Origin: Nemertoderma westbladi | Taxonomy: Eukaryota; Xenacoelomorpha; Nemertodermatida; Nemertodermatidae | Direction of reading: 5' to 3' | Assembly (NCBI GenBank): GCA_032718475.1 | Contig: JAUCBJ010005667.1 | Coordinates: forward strand, 1 to 24,468 | Length of the DNA stretch: 24,468 nt | Shown here: one piece after another, positions 10,236 to 19,296 of the stretch | How positions within the stretch are numbered: the stretch's first letter is position 1 | How the letters are laid out: every line of letters starts with the position of its first letter | Position numbers and translations under genes: made by a program | Notes under the pieces: generated by a model | Told to the model about the DNA's origin: nothing | Databases searched by the model: none | The model's input: the letters and a program-made list of their open reading frames with translations, nothing else

Positions 10236-11449
10236 TTATTGCCTATAGGCAAGACACCTACCGGTACACGGTCAGTAATGATCATGTCCTGACTGCATGA
10301 TTTCGGTCTGATCAAATTTTCTGTTGCGTGCATCAGATACCCATCAATGGCCTCTACCCACCTTGGTGGTCAAAATCCATTTCGTCAGATAGCCCCGGGT
10401 GCGACATTTAAATAACGCAATTTGGGCAACTACAAATTTGGGCACTTTTTATCTGCTTCAAACAACAGTACTTTTGGCATTCAGACCGCGCCCGCACATG
10501 GGGGGCATTATTGGCACCCTTGGGCATCTGCCTAGAACGTTTAAACTACCTGACAACAGGCCCAAAGCCTCCCCTTAAGAACGGACAACAGGTACCGTGG
10601 TGCTGTACCGGCCGTGGTTGTTCTTGTAGGTTTTAGACAAGCAGTGCATACAGCTCGGACTGACTGTTGATTAAAGATTTTGCAACATCTAACAATCAGC
10701 TGATAGTGTTGACGTCAGAACTTGAGTTGTGCAGAACCCTACCTAACAGATTGTTAGAAACAGTGGGATTTTTAAAACTTATTATAACTAAAATCGCTTA
10801 TAAATAGGGGACCCCGAAGCCGGTTCTGGCCCAGAAATTTCTCAGAAACTTTTTCGAGGGTGGCGAATCCGATGGTGAAAACCGCGAGTGCTGAAATTTT
10901 TCCGTTCTCTAGATATGGAGATTCTCAGTTGAAAACGGTGTGTTCTGCTAGTGGTGTACGGCGGGGGTCCCCGTGCCTGTGTACCTCTACAAGGTACCGC
11001 TCGTAGAGCGGTGCCTTCCCCATCCATCAAGTTAAAAAAAACTAGAAACACATTTTCTACGGCATTCAAAAAATACCTTCTCAATTCCCTCTAGCTTCTT
11101 ATAACCCAAAATCAAACATATGTTACTTTAAAATTTCAACATTTTAAATTTATTGCTGCTAAACCTTCAGATTTATAATATTATACCGTTCGATCCACTC
11201 TGATACCCATTTCACAAACTGTAGTTTCTTGTTCACCGTCAATATAAAATTGATCTAAACTTGAGTAACAATTCGCACCACCCCCCCCTCCCCCTCCCTC
11301 CCCCTCTCACAACTTATACATCTGTCCAGGCTCAACTAGCCCCGCTATTGCCTGTGCTTTTGGATATTATATCATATTAAATATATTATATATATACAGT
11401 ATTTTTATCCTGTGTGCAATATATAGCAAGTTATGAGAGAATGAAATAT
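10236..11449. other. Unassigned segment between repeats
   Basis: No supported gene. It holds the 14-bp palindrome TTGCCTATAGGCAA (10239-10252), a GC-moderate stretch of unknown origin (about 10260-11020), a C/T-rich tract (about 11278-11310), and AT dinucleotide-rich DNA (about 11370-11430). Around 10905-10920 CCGTTCTCTAGATAT resembles the CCGTTCTCGAGATAT motif of the large array. An 80-codon minus-strand ORF at 10842-11084 is Arg/Ser rich, has no recognised motif, and crosses the hairpin at 10993, so I do not call it a gene. Confidence 0.5.
10993..11015. other. 10-bp hairpin
   Basis: GGTACCGCTC-gta-GAGCGGTGCC folds into a 10-bp stem with one T/G position and a 3-nt loop. It lies just downstream of a GGGGGTCCCC stretch. 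It could be a mobile-element end or a structured RNA piece. No partner was seen. Confidence 0.5.
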
Positions 11450-11460
11450 ACTGAAATAAA

Positions 11461-11512
11461 ATAATACGACCTGGTATGCTGCAGCAGCCCACTAAATTTA
11501 GTGGGCCTACTT
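11461..11512 (+). repeat. Left terminal inverted repeat of P-like element
   Basis: ATAATACGACC, TATGCTGCAGCAGC and the 18-bp palindrome (11488-11505), followed by CCTACTTG, match the right end in inverse orientation with about one mismatch. The outer CATGACCTACT portion seen at the right end is degraded here. Confidence 0.9.
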
Positions 11513-11723
11513 GTTTCTACTTGTAAATCGATTATAATTTTGTAAATTATACTCCCCATGTGTTTTTTATAAATTGGTGATATTCATAAACTTGTTAATT
11601 AATAAAAAAAACAAGTAGCACAGCTCAGATTGCAAACAAAAAATCTTTAAAACGTGTTAACCTAGGCAAAATATAAAAAGTGAAAATGTAAAGAAAAGGA
11701 GGTGAATTATATTTAATATTATC

Positions 11724-11882
11724 ACGTTCTTTATATATTTTATTTTGACTTATTACATTATATTATTATTACGTTCTTTATATATTTTATGTTAACTTAT
11801 TACTTTATATTATTATTGTCTACTTTATATTATTATAACGTTCTTTATATTTTATGTTAACTTATTACTTTATTATTTTATT
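11724..11882. repeat. AT-rich 47-bp repeat, about three copies
   Basis: ACGTTCTTTATAT begins at 11724, 11771 and 11838. The unit is about 47 bp. The third interval is longer by 20 bp because of an added TACTTTATATTATTAT segment. It lies inside the P-like element between its left end and the transposase stop. Confidence 0.75.
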
Positions 11883-12004
11883 AGGATTGCCAACCCAATA
11901 TTCCCCAGTGTGAAAACACATCAATGGCCCTGATAAGGGCTCTTTATTAATTAAATAGATAGAGTAACAATCCTGAAAATTAAACGTAAACCAGAAAATT
12001 AATT

Positions 12005-12362
12005 GTGTGACTCCCCTGTAGAGAAATATCTCAGTTTTAAAGAGTCTCTCTGGGCTCGGACTCAACGTGTGACCCCCCTGTAGAGAAATATCTCAGTTTT
12101 AAAGAGTCTCTCTGGGCTCGGACTCAACGTGTGACCCCCCCCCCCCCCTGTAGAGAAATATCTCAGTTTAAAGAGTCTCTCTGGGCTCGGACTCAACGTG
12201 TGACCCCCCTGTAGAGAATTATCTCAGTTTTAAGGAGTCTCTCTGGGCTCGGACTCAACATGTGACCCCCCTGTAGAGAAATATCTCTGTAGAATCGAGT
12301 CTCTCTGGGCGCGGACTCACTACTATAGTGACCCCTCTGTAGAGAAATATCTCAATAAAGTC
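12005..12362. repeat. 62-bp tandem repeat beside the transposase stop
   Basis: Copies begin at 12005, 12067, 12129, 12198 and 12260, with a diverged partial copy from about 12326. Each contains GACCCCCCTGTAGAGAAATATCTC and AGTCTCTCTGGGCTCGGACTC. The third copy has its C run expanded to 14 (12135-12148). The array lies 3' of the transposase within the element. Subterminal arrays in DNA transposons often bind their transposase, but that role is inference here. Confidence 0.92.
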
Positions 12363-12390
12363 ACGTCTGTCCGAGATTTAAACATTCACT

Positions 12391-13893
12391 TCAGTTCAAT
12401 TCACTTCGGTTCAATAAGTTTAAATAACGACAGTTGGTAATGGGATCAAGGTTCCAGGTATTAGTACAACTTTCGCACTGAGTCTTTACTGAAGCTTGAA
12501 TTCGTACTGAATGTTTCAACAATTTATGGGCAATGTAACCGCTAATACACACAACTGCCTCCTTTGTCACAACATCTAATTCCGAATCATCCAGCTTTCC
12601 TTCATCTATTTCTGAAATGAGTTGAGTATATGACTCGGTCTCAATAGGGGTAAGAATCGAACTGATGTCTACGTCGGCCTTCAACATAGAACGTAGTTGG
12701 AGAATCTTCTCCGATTGCACAGCTTCTTTATGGCTGATCAGGAAGCGCCCACCATTCATCTGTCTATAGCAGCCATATCGTCTCTCGAGTTTATCGCTCT
12801 GTAAACGACGAGTAAGAACATATTTATAGGAACCGCAACCGGAGGTCAATAGTTTTGAACCGATATCGGCTATAACATCGTTTGTAACAGCAAACGCATT
12901 TCGAGTTTGTTGCGAAAACATGTGTGTCGAGGTAGTGTTGTCGCGTAGCCATTCGGATAGTTGGTGGAGGAACTCCGGTTTGCCATCGCCTAGAACCATA
13001 GCATTTCCAATAGGATCCGGATGAAATTGCTCATTGGCATTAACAACCAACCACCAGTGACTGACTAAACGAAGGAAGGAAGCGGTACATTTCTCTTCGG
13101 GATAGTAAAACTCACAGGCTGCAATAGTAGAGGGATGAAAAACTGCTAAAGCCAGAGGAACACTCTGTTTATTATTTCCAAAATGAGTTGCAGAGTAAGT
13201 CAACTTGGGAGCCAATCGTAGATGTGAGGAAGTGCAACTGTCCCATTCCTCGACCTTGTATAAATGTTGCCATTTAATAACACCGGGAGGAACAGTATAT
13301 ACCGTGCTATTAAGAGAGTATTTAAATGACTTATTGATCTTAAACCATCCCATTGAAGCAAGGTTGTTTCGAATATTCTTAAGAATATGAACCGGGTCAT
13401 ACATTAAGTGAGGCGCATTTATGTCCATAGATTCTGACAGTTTGCTATAAGCAGCAACGTTAACAGGCGCATTATCACCAATAACAGCAAGCAAGTTAAA
13501 TTTAGTTTGTGATATTAACTTTCTACATGTCTCAATCCCTGTCTTAATAACCTCTTTATTGGCAGTAACCACCGGAACAGCGTGAATAATAACTGGGATC
13601 GACTGTTTAATTGACGACACCATATAACACATAAGTCCAGTGTAAAGTTTGTCCGAATCAGAATCTTTCCCGTATAAATGTCCGTCGCTATACATTTCCT
13701 GCTGTTGCAATATAATCTCATCCTCGATCAACACAACATCGTTAGAGATCTTTCCCGAGGTTCTGAGAGCAGTTAATGCAGCCATCGAGTCTACGTTTCC
13801 AGATGTAATATTTCGGAGAAGTCTCAGCGAAGGAAGAGGAACTTGAGTTGCGAGTATCTTATACGCATTAACCGAGGTGTACCGGAGTAGCAA
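12391..13893 (-). CDS. Catalytic segment of the transposase
   Basis: 500 codons are open to TAA at 12391. Residues are counted from the first codon of this frame. AYKIL..QVPLPS.RLLRN (10-28) is the P-family start of the core. VVLIEDEIILQQ (53-64) has the expected first catalytic Asp (D58). LLAVIGDNAPVN (134-145) holds the second (D140). MYDPVHILKNIRNNL (164-178) is the family's 'D-x-x-H-x-x-K-x-x-R-N' motif. LTRRLQSDKLERRYGCYRQMNGG (360-382) holds the likely third acid, E370. SGYIAHKLLKHS followed by CESC (451-476) matches the C-terminal 'YIAGY' and Cys pair. Assignment of E370 rests on family pattern, not structure. Confidence 0.85.
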   Translation of the reverse strand: MLLRYTSVNAYKILATQVPLPSLRLLRNITSGNVDSMAALTALRTSGKISNDVVLIEDEIILQQQEMYSDGHLYGKDSDSDKLYTGLMCYMVSSIKQSIPVIIHAVPVVTANKEVIKTGIETCRKLISQTKFNLLAVIGDNAPVNVAAYSKLSESMDINAPHLMYDPVHILKNIRNNLASMGWFKINKSFKYSLNSTVYTVPPGVIKWQHLYKVEEWDSCTSSHLRLAPKLTYSATHFGNNKQSVPLALAVFHPSTIAACEFYYPEEKCTASFLRLVSHWWLVVNANEQFHPDPIGNAMVLGDGKPEFLHQLSEWLRDNTTSTHMFSQQTRNAFAVTNDVIADIGSKLLTSGCGSYKYVLTRRLQSDKLERRYGCYRQMNGGRFLISHKEAVQSEKILQLRSMLKADVDISSILTPIETESYTQLISEIDEGKLDDSELDVVTKEAVVCISGYIAHKLLKHSVRIQASVKTQCESCTNTWNLDPITNCRYLNLLNRSELN

Positions 13894-13895
13894 TG

Positions 13896-14174
13896 CTATC
13901 TGATCTGCTCAGCCGTGTACTTTGGGCGACCTTTAGGTTTGGACAACTTTAAGGCCAACAGACTCCAAATAACTGAGTCAGATTCATCCTTATTAGTCCG
14001 GCAGTAATTGAGTAGTTCGGAAATAACAGTTGTTGATGTTATTATACAGTTATAAGTTGCTCGCAACCATGATGGTAGTGGAAGAGGGACACCCTCATAG
14101 GAAAGGTGAACATGAAGGTCGTCATCAATAGTGAGACATTCGTGTACTGAAGGAATGCCTAAACTAAAGATCAA
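13896..14174 (-). CDS. Middle segment of the transposase (frameshifted)
   Basis: About 91 codons lie between the two breaks, beginning at the second copy of the 17-bp duplication (IFSLGIPS). There is no ATG at its start. It ends with GRPKYTAEQIR, which resembles the 'basic-Y-x-x-E-x-R' helix that precedes the 'AY..LR' motif in P-family and THAP9 transposases. The stop TAG follows immediately. The next frame resumes within five bases with LLLRYTSVNAYKIL, so the two were once continuous. Confidence 0.75.
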   Translation of the reverse strand: MIFSLGIPSVHECLTIDDDLHVHLSYEGVPLPLPSWLRATYNCIITSTTVISELLNYCRTNKDESDSVIWSLLALKLSKPKGRPKYTAEQIR

Positions 14175-14194
14175 CCTAAACTAAAGATCGACAC
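14158..14194 (-). repeat. 17-bp tandem duplication that breaks the transposase
   Basis: On the minus strand GATCTTTAGTTTAGGTT is followed directly by GATCTTTAGTTTAGGCA. Seventeen is not a multiple of three, so the reading frame is lost. Both copies encode the same IFSLG pentapeptide in their respective frames, which shows the duplication is the cause of the break. Confidence 0.9.
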
Positions 14195-14680
14195 GGAATT
14201 CTCATTGACTTTTACCTCGTACTCCTCAAACTCAATCGACACCTCTAAATACAACCGGATATCAGTAAGAGACAAAACTCGAGTTCTCTTACTGAACTCT
14301 TCAATCTCATCCCGCTGATACACTCGTTTCAAGGGTTTTTTGCGTGACAGAGTTACTTGTTTTATAGAGGATACAGGGATACAGGCCGGGTATATCGAAG
14401 GAAATGCACCGGATTTTAGCGTTAAACGTTGGGCATTCCTGTTGATCCATTGATCCTCAAAATGTAAAATACACACCTTGGAGTGATCAGATGGGGCCCA
14501 TGGCGATGTCACTGTGGCAGACGATGTCGTTGTACGGGCTCTATTCGACATAAACTGGATCCACCGGCACCGCACATCGGGTTGTTTCGGGAAACTAAAC
14601 ATTGAGGGAGTTCCAGTTCCTGGCGAAGCTTCTGACGAATATCCCGACCTACACCCAACTACGTAACACTTTCCAACCAT
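14171..14680 (-). CDS. THAP-domain segment of the transposase
   Basis: This is the N-terminal 169 codons from the ATG at 14680. It shows the C2CH zinc signature of THAP domains: Cys5, Cys10, Cys70 and His73 (CILHF), the conserved Trp40, a MFSFPK motif near residues 27-32, and AFPSIY (residues 92-97) in the place of the family's AVPTIF box. THAP domains bind the subterminal DNA of P elements. After the domain come basic residues (SRKKPLKR) and an acidic helical stretch. The frame ends at TGA inside the 17-bp duplication; without the duplication it would read on into the next segment. An in-frame ATG eight codons upstream is less likely. Confidence 0.85.
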   Translation of the reverse strand: MVGKCYVVGCRSGYSSEASPGTGTPSMFSFPKQPDVRCRWIQFMSNRARTTTSSATVTSPWAPSDHSKVCILHFEDQWINRNAQRLTLKSGAFPSIYPACIPVSSIKQVTLSRKKPLKRVYQRDEIEEFSKRTRVLSLTDIRLYLEVSIEFEEYEVKVNENSVSIFSLG

Positions 14681-14704
14681 TATATATTTAGTTAAATACA
14701 GCAA

Positions 14705-15475
14705 TATAAATTTAGCCTACTGGTAGTGTAATCAGGTAGGCCTAATAGAAGCCTAGCCTATAACAAAGAGGCAAAAACGGACGGACTGACGGTGGACGGA
14801 GTGTATATGTCGCCCAACTGATGCCAAACTGGTCTGTAGATATAGTAGGCTAGGCAGGTAGGTACGGCGGTACGGGCCCTGTTGAAAAGTTTTATTTCCT
14901 GCGCCGAACGCGGCGCCTGGTGCAAAAAACCTTGCGCCGGATCAGTGCGAAGCCACGCCAGGTGGGGGTGGCCCGGTGCACAAAATCCTTCACCGGCTCT
15001 GTGAAATGCTCAGCCAGGCTGCCAGGTGTAAAAAATGTATTAATAATTAGGCCTACCGATAATACAGTAATAATACAATAGGCAGATAGGCCCTAATACA
15101 GTAATAAAAATATTTCGACGCCGGCCACCGGCTGCGTCGACAGGCCGAGTGCAGCATCTCTATTACAGTATTATTGCTGTATGGCCAATACAGCATAATT
15201 ATTGCAAATTATGCAATAATAACACTACACAGAAATAATACAGTAATACATAATAGACTACAGGACCGAGGCTATCAGATACCGGTAACTACTGAACTAA
15301 CTGACTAACAGTGAGTGACAGTACAGTTGTAGGCATAAAACATAATAAAGGACAGACAAGTGACAGCGTAGAGAACTCCTGATTTCTCTTTAATTAATTT
15401 ATTTATTTAACTAAGTTATTAGAAGCTTCTTGTAGGAAGTAATTAAGAAACAACCATTATTTATAAAGAGAATCA
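14705..15475. other. 5' region of the P-like element
   Basis: This lies between the transposase start and the right end. It holds a GC-rich stretch (about 14890-15030) with three diverged copies of a roughly 60-bp motif (GCGCC..., CCAGGTG, GTGCAAAAAACC). It also holds a hairpin-like CGACGC...GCGTCG (about 15116-15140) and several ACAGTAATA repeats (about 15060-15250). The GC-rich part could hold the promoter or transposase-binding sites. No clear TATA box or initiator can be fixed. No other gene is seen. Confidence 0.5.
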
Positions 15476-15537
15476 AGTAGGCCCACTAAATTTAGTGGGC
15501 TGCTGCAGCATACAAGGTCGTATTATAGTAGGTCATG
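15476..15537 (-). repeat. Right terminal inverted repeat of P-like element
   Basis: This is the inverse match to 11461-11512, with the 18-bp palindrome at 15482-15499. It continues outward to TATAGTAGGTCATG at 15537, an outer motif shared with both ends of the foldback element at 18248-22480. Confidence 0.9.
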
Positions 15538-15894
15538 GAGTCCTCCTTGGTCGACCCTGGTGTCGTTCTCATATCAAGTTCTTGGTAAGGAGTACTGCTG
15601 TAGAGGAGAGTTGCGGTCGAGAGTTTGACATGCAGAAACGTGGTAGGAATCCTGATATTGAATGAATAACATAGTGTAAGAGTTTGCAGTAGTATAATGT
15701 TCAATGAGTAACATAATAATGAATAATCTGAGATGTATTAGAAGGAGTAATACCGATCAACGCCACATAGAGTAGAAATGATGTGCGAACACCACCAGAA
15801 TGAGTAACACCCGAATGAATCAAATCCTGGTATATGTAGCGCTAATACTAATAGCAATATAAAATTAACTATATATTAAGCCGGCATAGCAACC
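15538..15894. other. Flank between two mobile elements
   Basis: This is DNA outside the P-like element and before the TTAA element. A 70-codon minus-strand frame (15492-15704) runs in from the inverted repeat and resembles no protein I know. The sequence is otherwise unremarkable, with several GAATGA and GAGTAA words. Confidence 0.4.
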
Positions 15895-15933
15895 TTAACC
15901 CTATTAAACCCGGGGGGGGGGGGGGGGGGGGGG

Positions 15934-15946
15934 GGTCAATATGACC
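15934..15946. promoter_or_regulatory. GGTCA-ATA-TGACC palindrome, copy 1 left
   Basis: Inverted half-sites with a 3-bp spacer, embedded between poly-G and poly-C so that it is also a strong hairpin. It fits the estrogen-response-element core GGTCAnnnTGACC exactly. It may equally be a transposase-binding or structural site. Confidence 0.35.
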
Positions 15947-16129
15947 CCCCGTGGTTTTTTTATTATAATTCTGAAACAAACGCAGTTGGGAATCTGAAAT
16001 TTTATGACTTTTCCTAAAAATCTATTGTCTTCCTAGTAGTGAAAACCGTTTTCAAAAATATTGGGTACTTTTCGAGTTATAGCACCATTTTTTAACCCTA
16101 CTTTTGGCACTTTTTTGAGACGTTTTTTG

Positions 16130-16970
16130 AAAATTACATTTCATTAAATATGAATTGTAACATCTCTATTTTTGATTTACACCGGTTTTTTGGTGTTAGA
16201 AATTTGATGGAATTCATATAAATTGATTTAGAAATTTCAAACTTGTTTTTTTCGGTGGGCACCGAATTTTGGCACCATATTTTGAAATAAGTCAATTTTG
16301 TAAATTGATCGTTTGAAACTTGTTTTTTACGCAATTGGGGTTTTTTGGGTTTCTGGATTCGATGAAATATATACGAGTTGCACCAAGCGTATCAAACTTG
16401 TATTTTTCGGTGCTGTGTGCAAATTTTGGTGCTAGCACGAAATTTTGAAAATCCATTCAATAGATAAAATTGCTTGTGACAATTTATTTCTTGCGTTTTA
16501 GAGGTTTATGGCTGTTCTGAATTCAATGGAAAATATAATTATCGAACTAGACATCTCAAACTTGTATTTTTCGGATGTGGGTGCAAAATGTGGTGCTAGC
16601 ACCAAATTTTGAAAACCATCAAATATATCAATTGATTGTGTCACCTTATTTCTTGCGTTATACGGGTTTGTGATGGTTCTGAATTCAATGGAATCAGTAA
16701 AAATTTCATAAGAGTTCTCAAACTTTTATTTTTCGCCGGTGGGTGAAAATTGTTGTGCCAGCACCAAATTTTGGAAAATATGCAAATTGATAAGTAGATA
16801 GTATCACCTTGTTTCTTGCGATATACGGGTTTATGAGGGTCCTGAATCCGATGGAATCAATAAAAACAACACTGGACATCGCAAACTTGTACTTTTTGGT
16901 GATGGGTACGAAATTTGGTGCTAGCACCAAAATTTGCCAAATTACGCCGAAAAATACAAGTAGCAATGAT
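16130..16970. repeat. ~162-bp tandem repeats inside TTAA element copy 1
   Basis: TCAAACTTGT or a close variant recurs at 16237, 16392, 16556, 16718 and 16880 (spacings 155, 164, 162 and 162). Each repeat carries TTTTTCGG, GGTGCTAGCACC (a perfect 12-bp palindrome in some copies) and CAAATTTTG, then CTTGCGnTATACGGGTTT and TTCTGAATTCnATGGAAT. The first repeat is the most diverged. Confidence 0.85.
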
Positions 16971-17399
16971 CTGGCATATTAGAAATGTATTCCATTAGAA
17001 TCAGCGCCCTCAAAAACCTGTAAATGTGAATTTGTAGCATCGTATAAGTGAATTAAAAATTTTGTGTTCTAACTGAAAAGTGCTGGTTACTTGTTTTTTT
17101 TCATTTTTTTCCTACGCAGAGAGGACTAAACAGCCATTTATAGTAATCATATCATTTTTTAATATTTTCCAATGTATTTTGCACCCCAGAAAACCTGTAT
17201 TGAAAAATAATTAGCCGAAAATGTAACTTTCAAATTTGGTGAAAATTGTGCACTGCTTGTAATTTTTGTGCTGCAATATAACCACCCCAGTACATTTTTT
17301 CGAAAATTTTTTTTTTCGGTCGGATCCAGACAAGTGATACCTACGTACAAACAAAAAATCAGACGTTTTCGTAAATATTTGTAGATTTTAGAGGGAGAG

Positions 17400-17412
17400 G
17401 GTCAATATGACC
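17400..17412. promoter_or_regulatory. GGTCA-ATA-TGACC palindrome, copy 1 right
   Basis: The same 13-bp motif as at the left end, followed by C17. Its presence near both ends of the element points to a role in transposition or shared ancestry of the ends. Confidence 0.35.
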
Positions 17413-17470
17413 CCCCCCCCCCCCCCCGGTATTTGTACAACATTTTATAGCCCGGTACTAATAGGGTTAA

Positions 17471-17654
17471 TGGACGCTGCATTACAGCAGTCCAAATCTA
17501 GATTGCATGGTGTTGGTGTTGCCATGGTGTTGGCACAATTTTTTTGTTTATGCCATGATATCATCTCAATCAATGCAGCTGGCCGAATTAGTGATTGAAA
17601 TATGAAACGAAAGTGAGATACTAATATATAGTTAAGTTGAAATTTAAATGAAAT
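17471..17654. other. Short unassigned flank
   Basis: Sequence between two TTAA elements with no gene, repeat or hairpin that I can support. Confidence 0.5.
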
Positions 17655-18018
17655 TTAACCCTCTGCGTGCCAACACTTGATAAAGTCGGCACACTGCCGC
17701 CTTTTTCATTTTAAATAATTCATGGCCATGGTCATAAAGGCTGCAGTGTGTATTATCATGACCCCCAGGGCGGCAGGGTGAAGCTTTTATTTAAAACCTC
17801 TTATAAATTTCTTATAACTATTGGAATGGAAAAATAGAGTTCATATTCGAATTGGGCAGGAAAAAATGGTCTATAAAAGTTAATTTAGTATTGCTTGAAG
17901 GAAAGCCTAATGGTTTGAGGGTACATTAAATTACATAATTTATGCAATTTAATTTCAATTTAGCCAATAATTTTGTTACAAAAGATTAAGGCGGCTGTGT
18001 GCCACTCACGGGGTTCAA
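17655..18018. mobile_element. Possible small degraded TTAA element
   Basis: The left side reads TTAACCCTCTGCGTGCCA, then CGGCACACTGCCGCCTTTTTC. The right side, read inversely, is TTGAACCCCGTGAGTGGCACACAGCCGCCTT. The inverted match (AACCC, TGGCACACxGCCGCCTT) and the TTAA at 17655-17658 suggest a piggyBac-like MITE of about 355 bp. The right target site has mutated (TTCAA). It is unrelated in sequence to the 1.57-kb elements. Moderate to low confidence. Confidence 0.4.
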
Positions 18019-18039
18019 ATGAAAGATTTAACAATTTCG

Positions 18040-18149
18040 AAAATGGTTAAGTAGGATTGGTAGTAAAATGGTTAAGTAGGATTGGTAGTAAAATGGTTAA
18101 GTAGGATTGGTAGTAAAATGGTTAAGTAGGATTGGTAATAAAATGGTTA
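18040..18149. repeat. 25-bp tandem repeat, 4.4 copies
   Basis: AAAATGGTTAAGTAGGATTG plus GTAGT is repeated at 18040, 18065, 18090 and 18115 with a 10-bp partial copy at 18140. The copies are identical except for one base in the fourth, so the expansion is recent. Confidence 0.97.
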
Positions 18150-18187
18150 TATTCTTTATATAAAAATATCTGATACGAGAAGAATAT

Positions 18188-18207
18188 TTTTATTTATTTA
18201 TTTATTT
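18188..18207. repeat. TTTA/ATTT microsatellite
   Basis: About five TTTA repeats, 40 bp before the foldback element. Confidence 0.85.
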
Positions 18208-18247
18208 GGGTTATCGGGCCGAGACCCATTGTACATACTGATATATC

Positions 18248-18675
18248 CATGACCTACTATATATACGACCATGAAAGCTGCATTCTACCTACTAAATTTA
18301 GTAGGCACACGTTTTGAAAATAATTTTTCATATTATATTTGAAGGATTTTATAATAAAAGTCTTCTAGAACATTTTTTTATGATTCATTTCAATAGTAAG
18401 TATTATAATTTTGAAACAACTTATTTTAATAGCTATTTTTATATATTATTGGTAATTGCCGGTTCTTTGTTTTTATTGCTTTTAATACTTAATTAACTAC
18501 AAGCGTTTGAAAATTTATTGAGTCTATTTAATTACTATCTATTAGGGAGACACGGGGAAACTGGACGCAAAACCCGCCTTGACGAATTAATATCCCGCCT
18601 CAATGTTAAATTCTCAATTTAGGGAAAGGAGCAGGCTACATGTTATTTTAACCAAAACAATAAACTAAACACAAT
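18248..18675 (+). repeat. Left arm of foldback element
   Basis: An inverted copy of the right arm with high identity. The palindrome CCTACTAAATTTAGTAGG lies at 18288-18305. The arm contains AGGGAGACACGGGGAAACTGG (about 18544-18564) and ends in AACAATAAACTAAACAC. A 60-codon frame at 18314-18496 inside the arm is AT-driven and hydrophobic, and I do not call it a gene. Confidence 0.88.
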
Positions 18676-19255
18676 GGAACAGGTTACAGCTTTATTTTTG
18701 AGAGTAATCAGCTGTTATTTACGTCCAATTTCCCCTGGATGAATTTTATTGTGTCCAGTCCCCCCCCCCCCCCTATCTACTATTAGGACACAGTTTTTAT
18801 TACATTATTTTTTTGTTAGTGTTCTACAGTAGATTGTTTAGCAATTAAGTATCTATTGTAAATGAAATTAGCTAAATTGAGATTTTTGGTCGTTATATTC
18901 ATTACGTCATTATATTATTGGCTGTACATTTCAAAAAAAGAAATGATTTGATTTTTTTTAATAACTTAAAAACTATTGTAAATTATTTAACAATACCACA
19001 CAAAAATGTGTAACATACATGTTGGCTACACCCGCGCAACAATGTTTTATTACCTTTTGGTTATTTTTTGTTTTATTGTCAATAAACGTTTTCTGAGTTC
19101 AAAAGTAAATTTTTGCCCTTTACAACGAATGAAAATTCGCATCCTTTTTTTACTGTATGTTAATTGTAATTCACAGCATGTGTTGACTAATTATTGCACT
19201 ATCCTGCCATATATTGTTTTCCAGTTTTGGTTCAGCCGTTTTGAAATTATATCAA
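18676..19255. other. Foldback interior, left of nested element
   Basis: AT-rich with a C14 run (18760-18773). A segment of about 45 bp (about 18848-18893, TCTATTGTAAATGAA..TTAGCTAAATT) recurs in direct orientation at about 21580-21621. The 121-codon plus-strand frame that starts at 19006 crosses into the nested element and is not a gene. Confidence 0.55.
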
Positions 19256-19283
19256 TTAACCCTATTAAACCCGGGGGGGGGTG

Positions 19284-19296
19284 GGTCAATATGACC
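19284..19296. promoter_or_regulatory. GGTCA-ATA-TGACC palindrome, copy 2 left
   Basis: The same 13-bp inverted motif as in copy 1, conserved although the neighbouring G run has shortened and changed. Confidence 0.35.

Larger units (their letters stand above)
12391..14680 (-). pseudogene. P-element/THAP9-like transposase, two frameshifts
   Basis: This is an intronless minus-strand transposase of about 760 codons in three frames, close to the 751 residues of Drosophila P transposase. The order is THAP DNA-binding domain (14171-14680), a linker and helical segment (13896-14174), then the RNase H-like catalytic region (12391-13893). The start is taken at the ATG at 14680 because THAP domains begin M-V-x-C and the context is good (A at -3, G at +4). 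Break 1 near 14160-14195 is a 17-bp tandem duplication (GATCTTTAGTTTAGG twice) that shifts frame. Break 2 near 13896-13905 is a 1- or 2-base indel. P-family transposases cut and paste with a GTP cofactor in the nucleus. This copy is unlikely to make an active enzyme. Confidence 0.88.
11450..15537 (-). mobile_element. P-element-like DNA transposon (THAP family)
   Basis: This is a 4.1-kb element with inverted ends and a minus-strand transposase. The left end at about 11461-11512 and the right end at about 15476-15527 are reverse complements over about 52 bp, including ACGACC, TATGCTGCAGCAG and the palindrome CCCACTAAATTTAGTGGG. The right outer end runs on to ..TAGTAGGTCATG. Read inward this is CATGACCTACTA, beginning with CATGA as Drosophila P termini do. 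The left outermost 12 bp are diverged, so its exact start is uncertain. No 8-bp target duplication is visible (tgaaatat left, gagtcctc right), so one end may have been rearranged. With two frameshifts in the transposase it is probably no longer autonomous. Confidence 0.85.
15899..17466. mobile_element. piggyBac-like non-autonomous element, copy 1
   Basis: A 1568-bp element flanked by TTAA on both sides (15895-15898 and 17467-17470). Its ends are CCCTATTA..TAATAGGG. TTAA duplication with CCC termini is the hallmark of the piggyBac superfamily. It has no transposase frame. Subterminal G24 (15912-15935) with TCAATATGACCCC on the left mirrors GGTCAATATGA with C17 (17411-17427) on the right. The middle contains about five 155-164-bp tandem repeats. 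A second copy lies at 19260. Assignment rests on ends and target site only. Confidence 0.85.

Noticed and set aside
10842-11084. 80-codon minus-strand Arg/Ser-rich frame
   Set aside because: It spans a hairpin and repeat-like sequence, with no motif or splice context to support a gene.
17407-17598. 63-codon plus-strand frame starting with poly-Pro
   Set aside because: It begins in the C17 run and crosses the element boundary at 17466.
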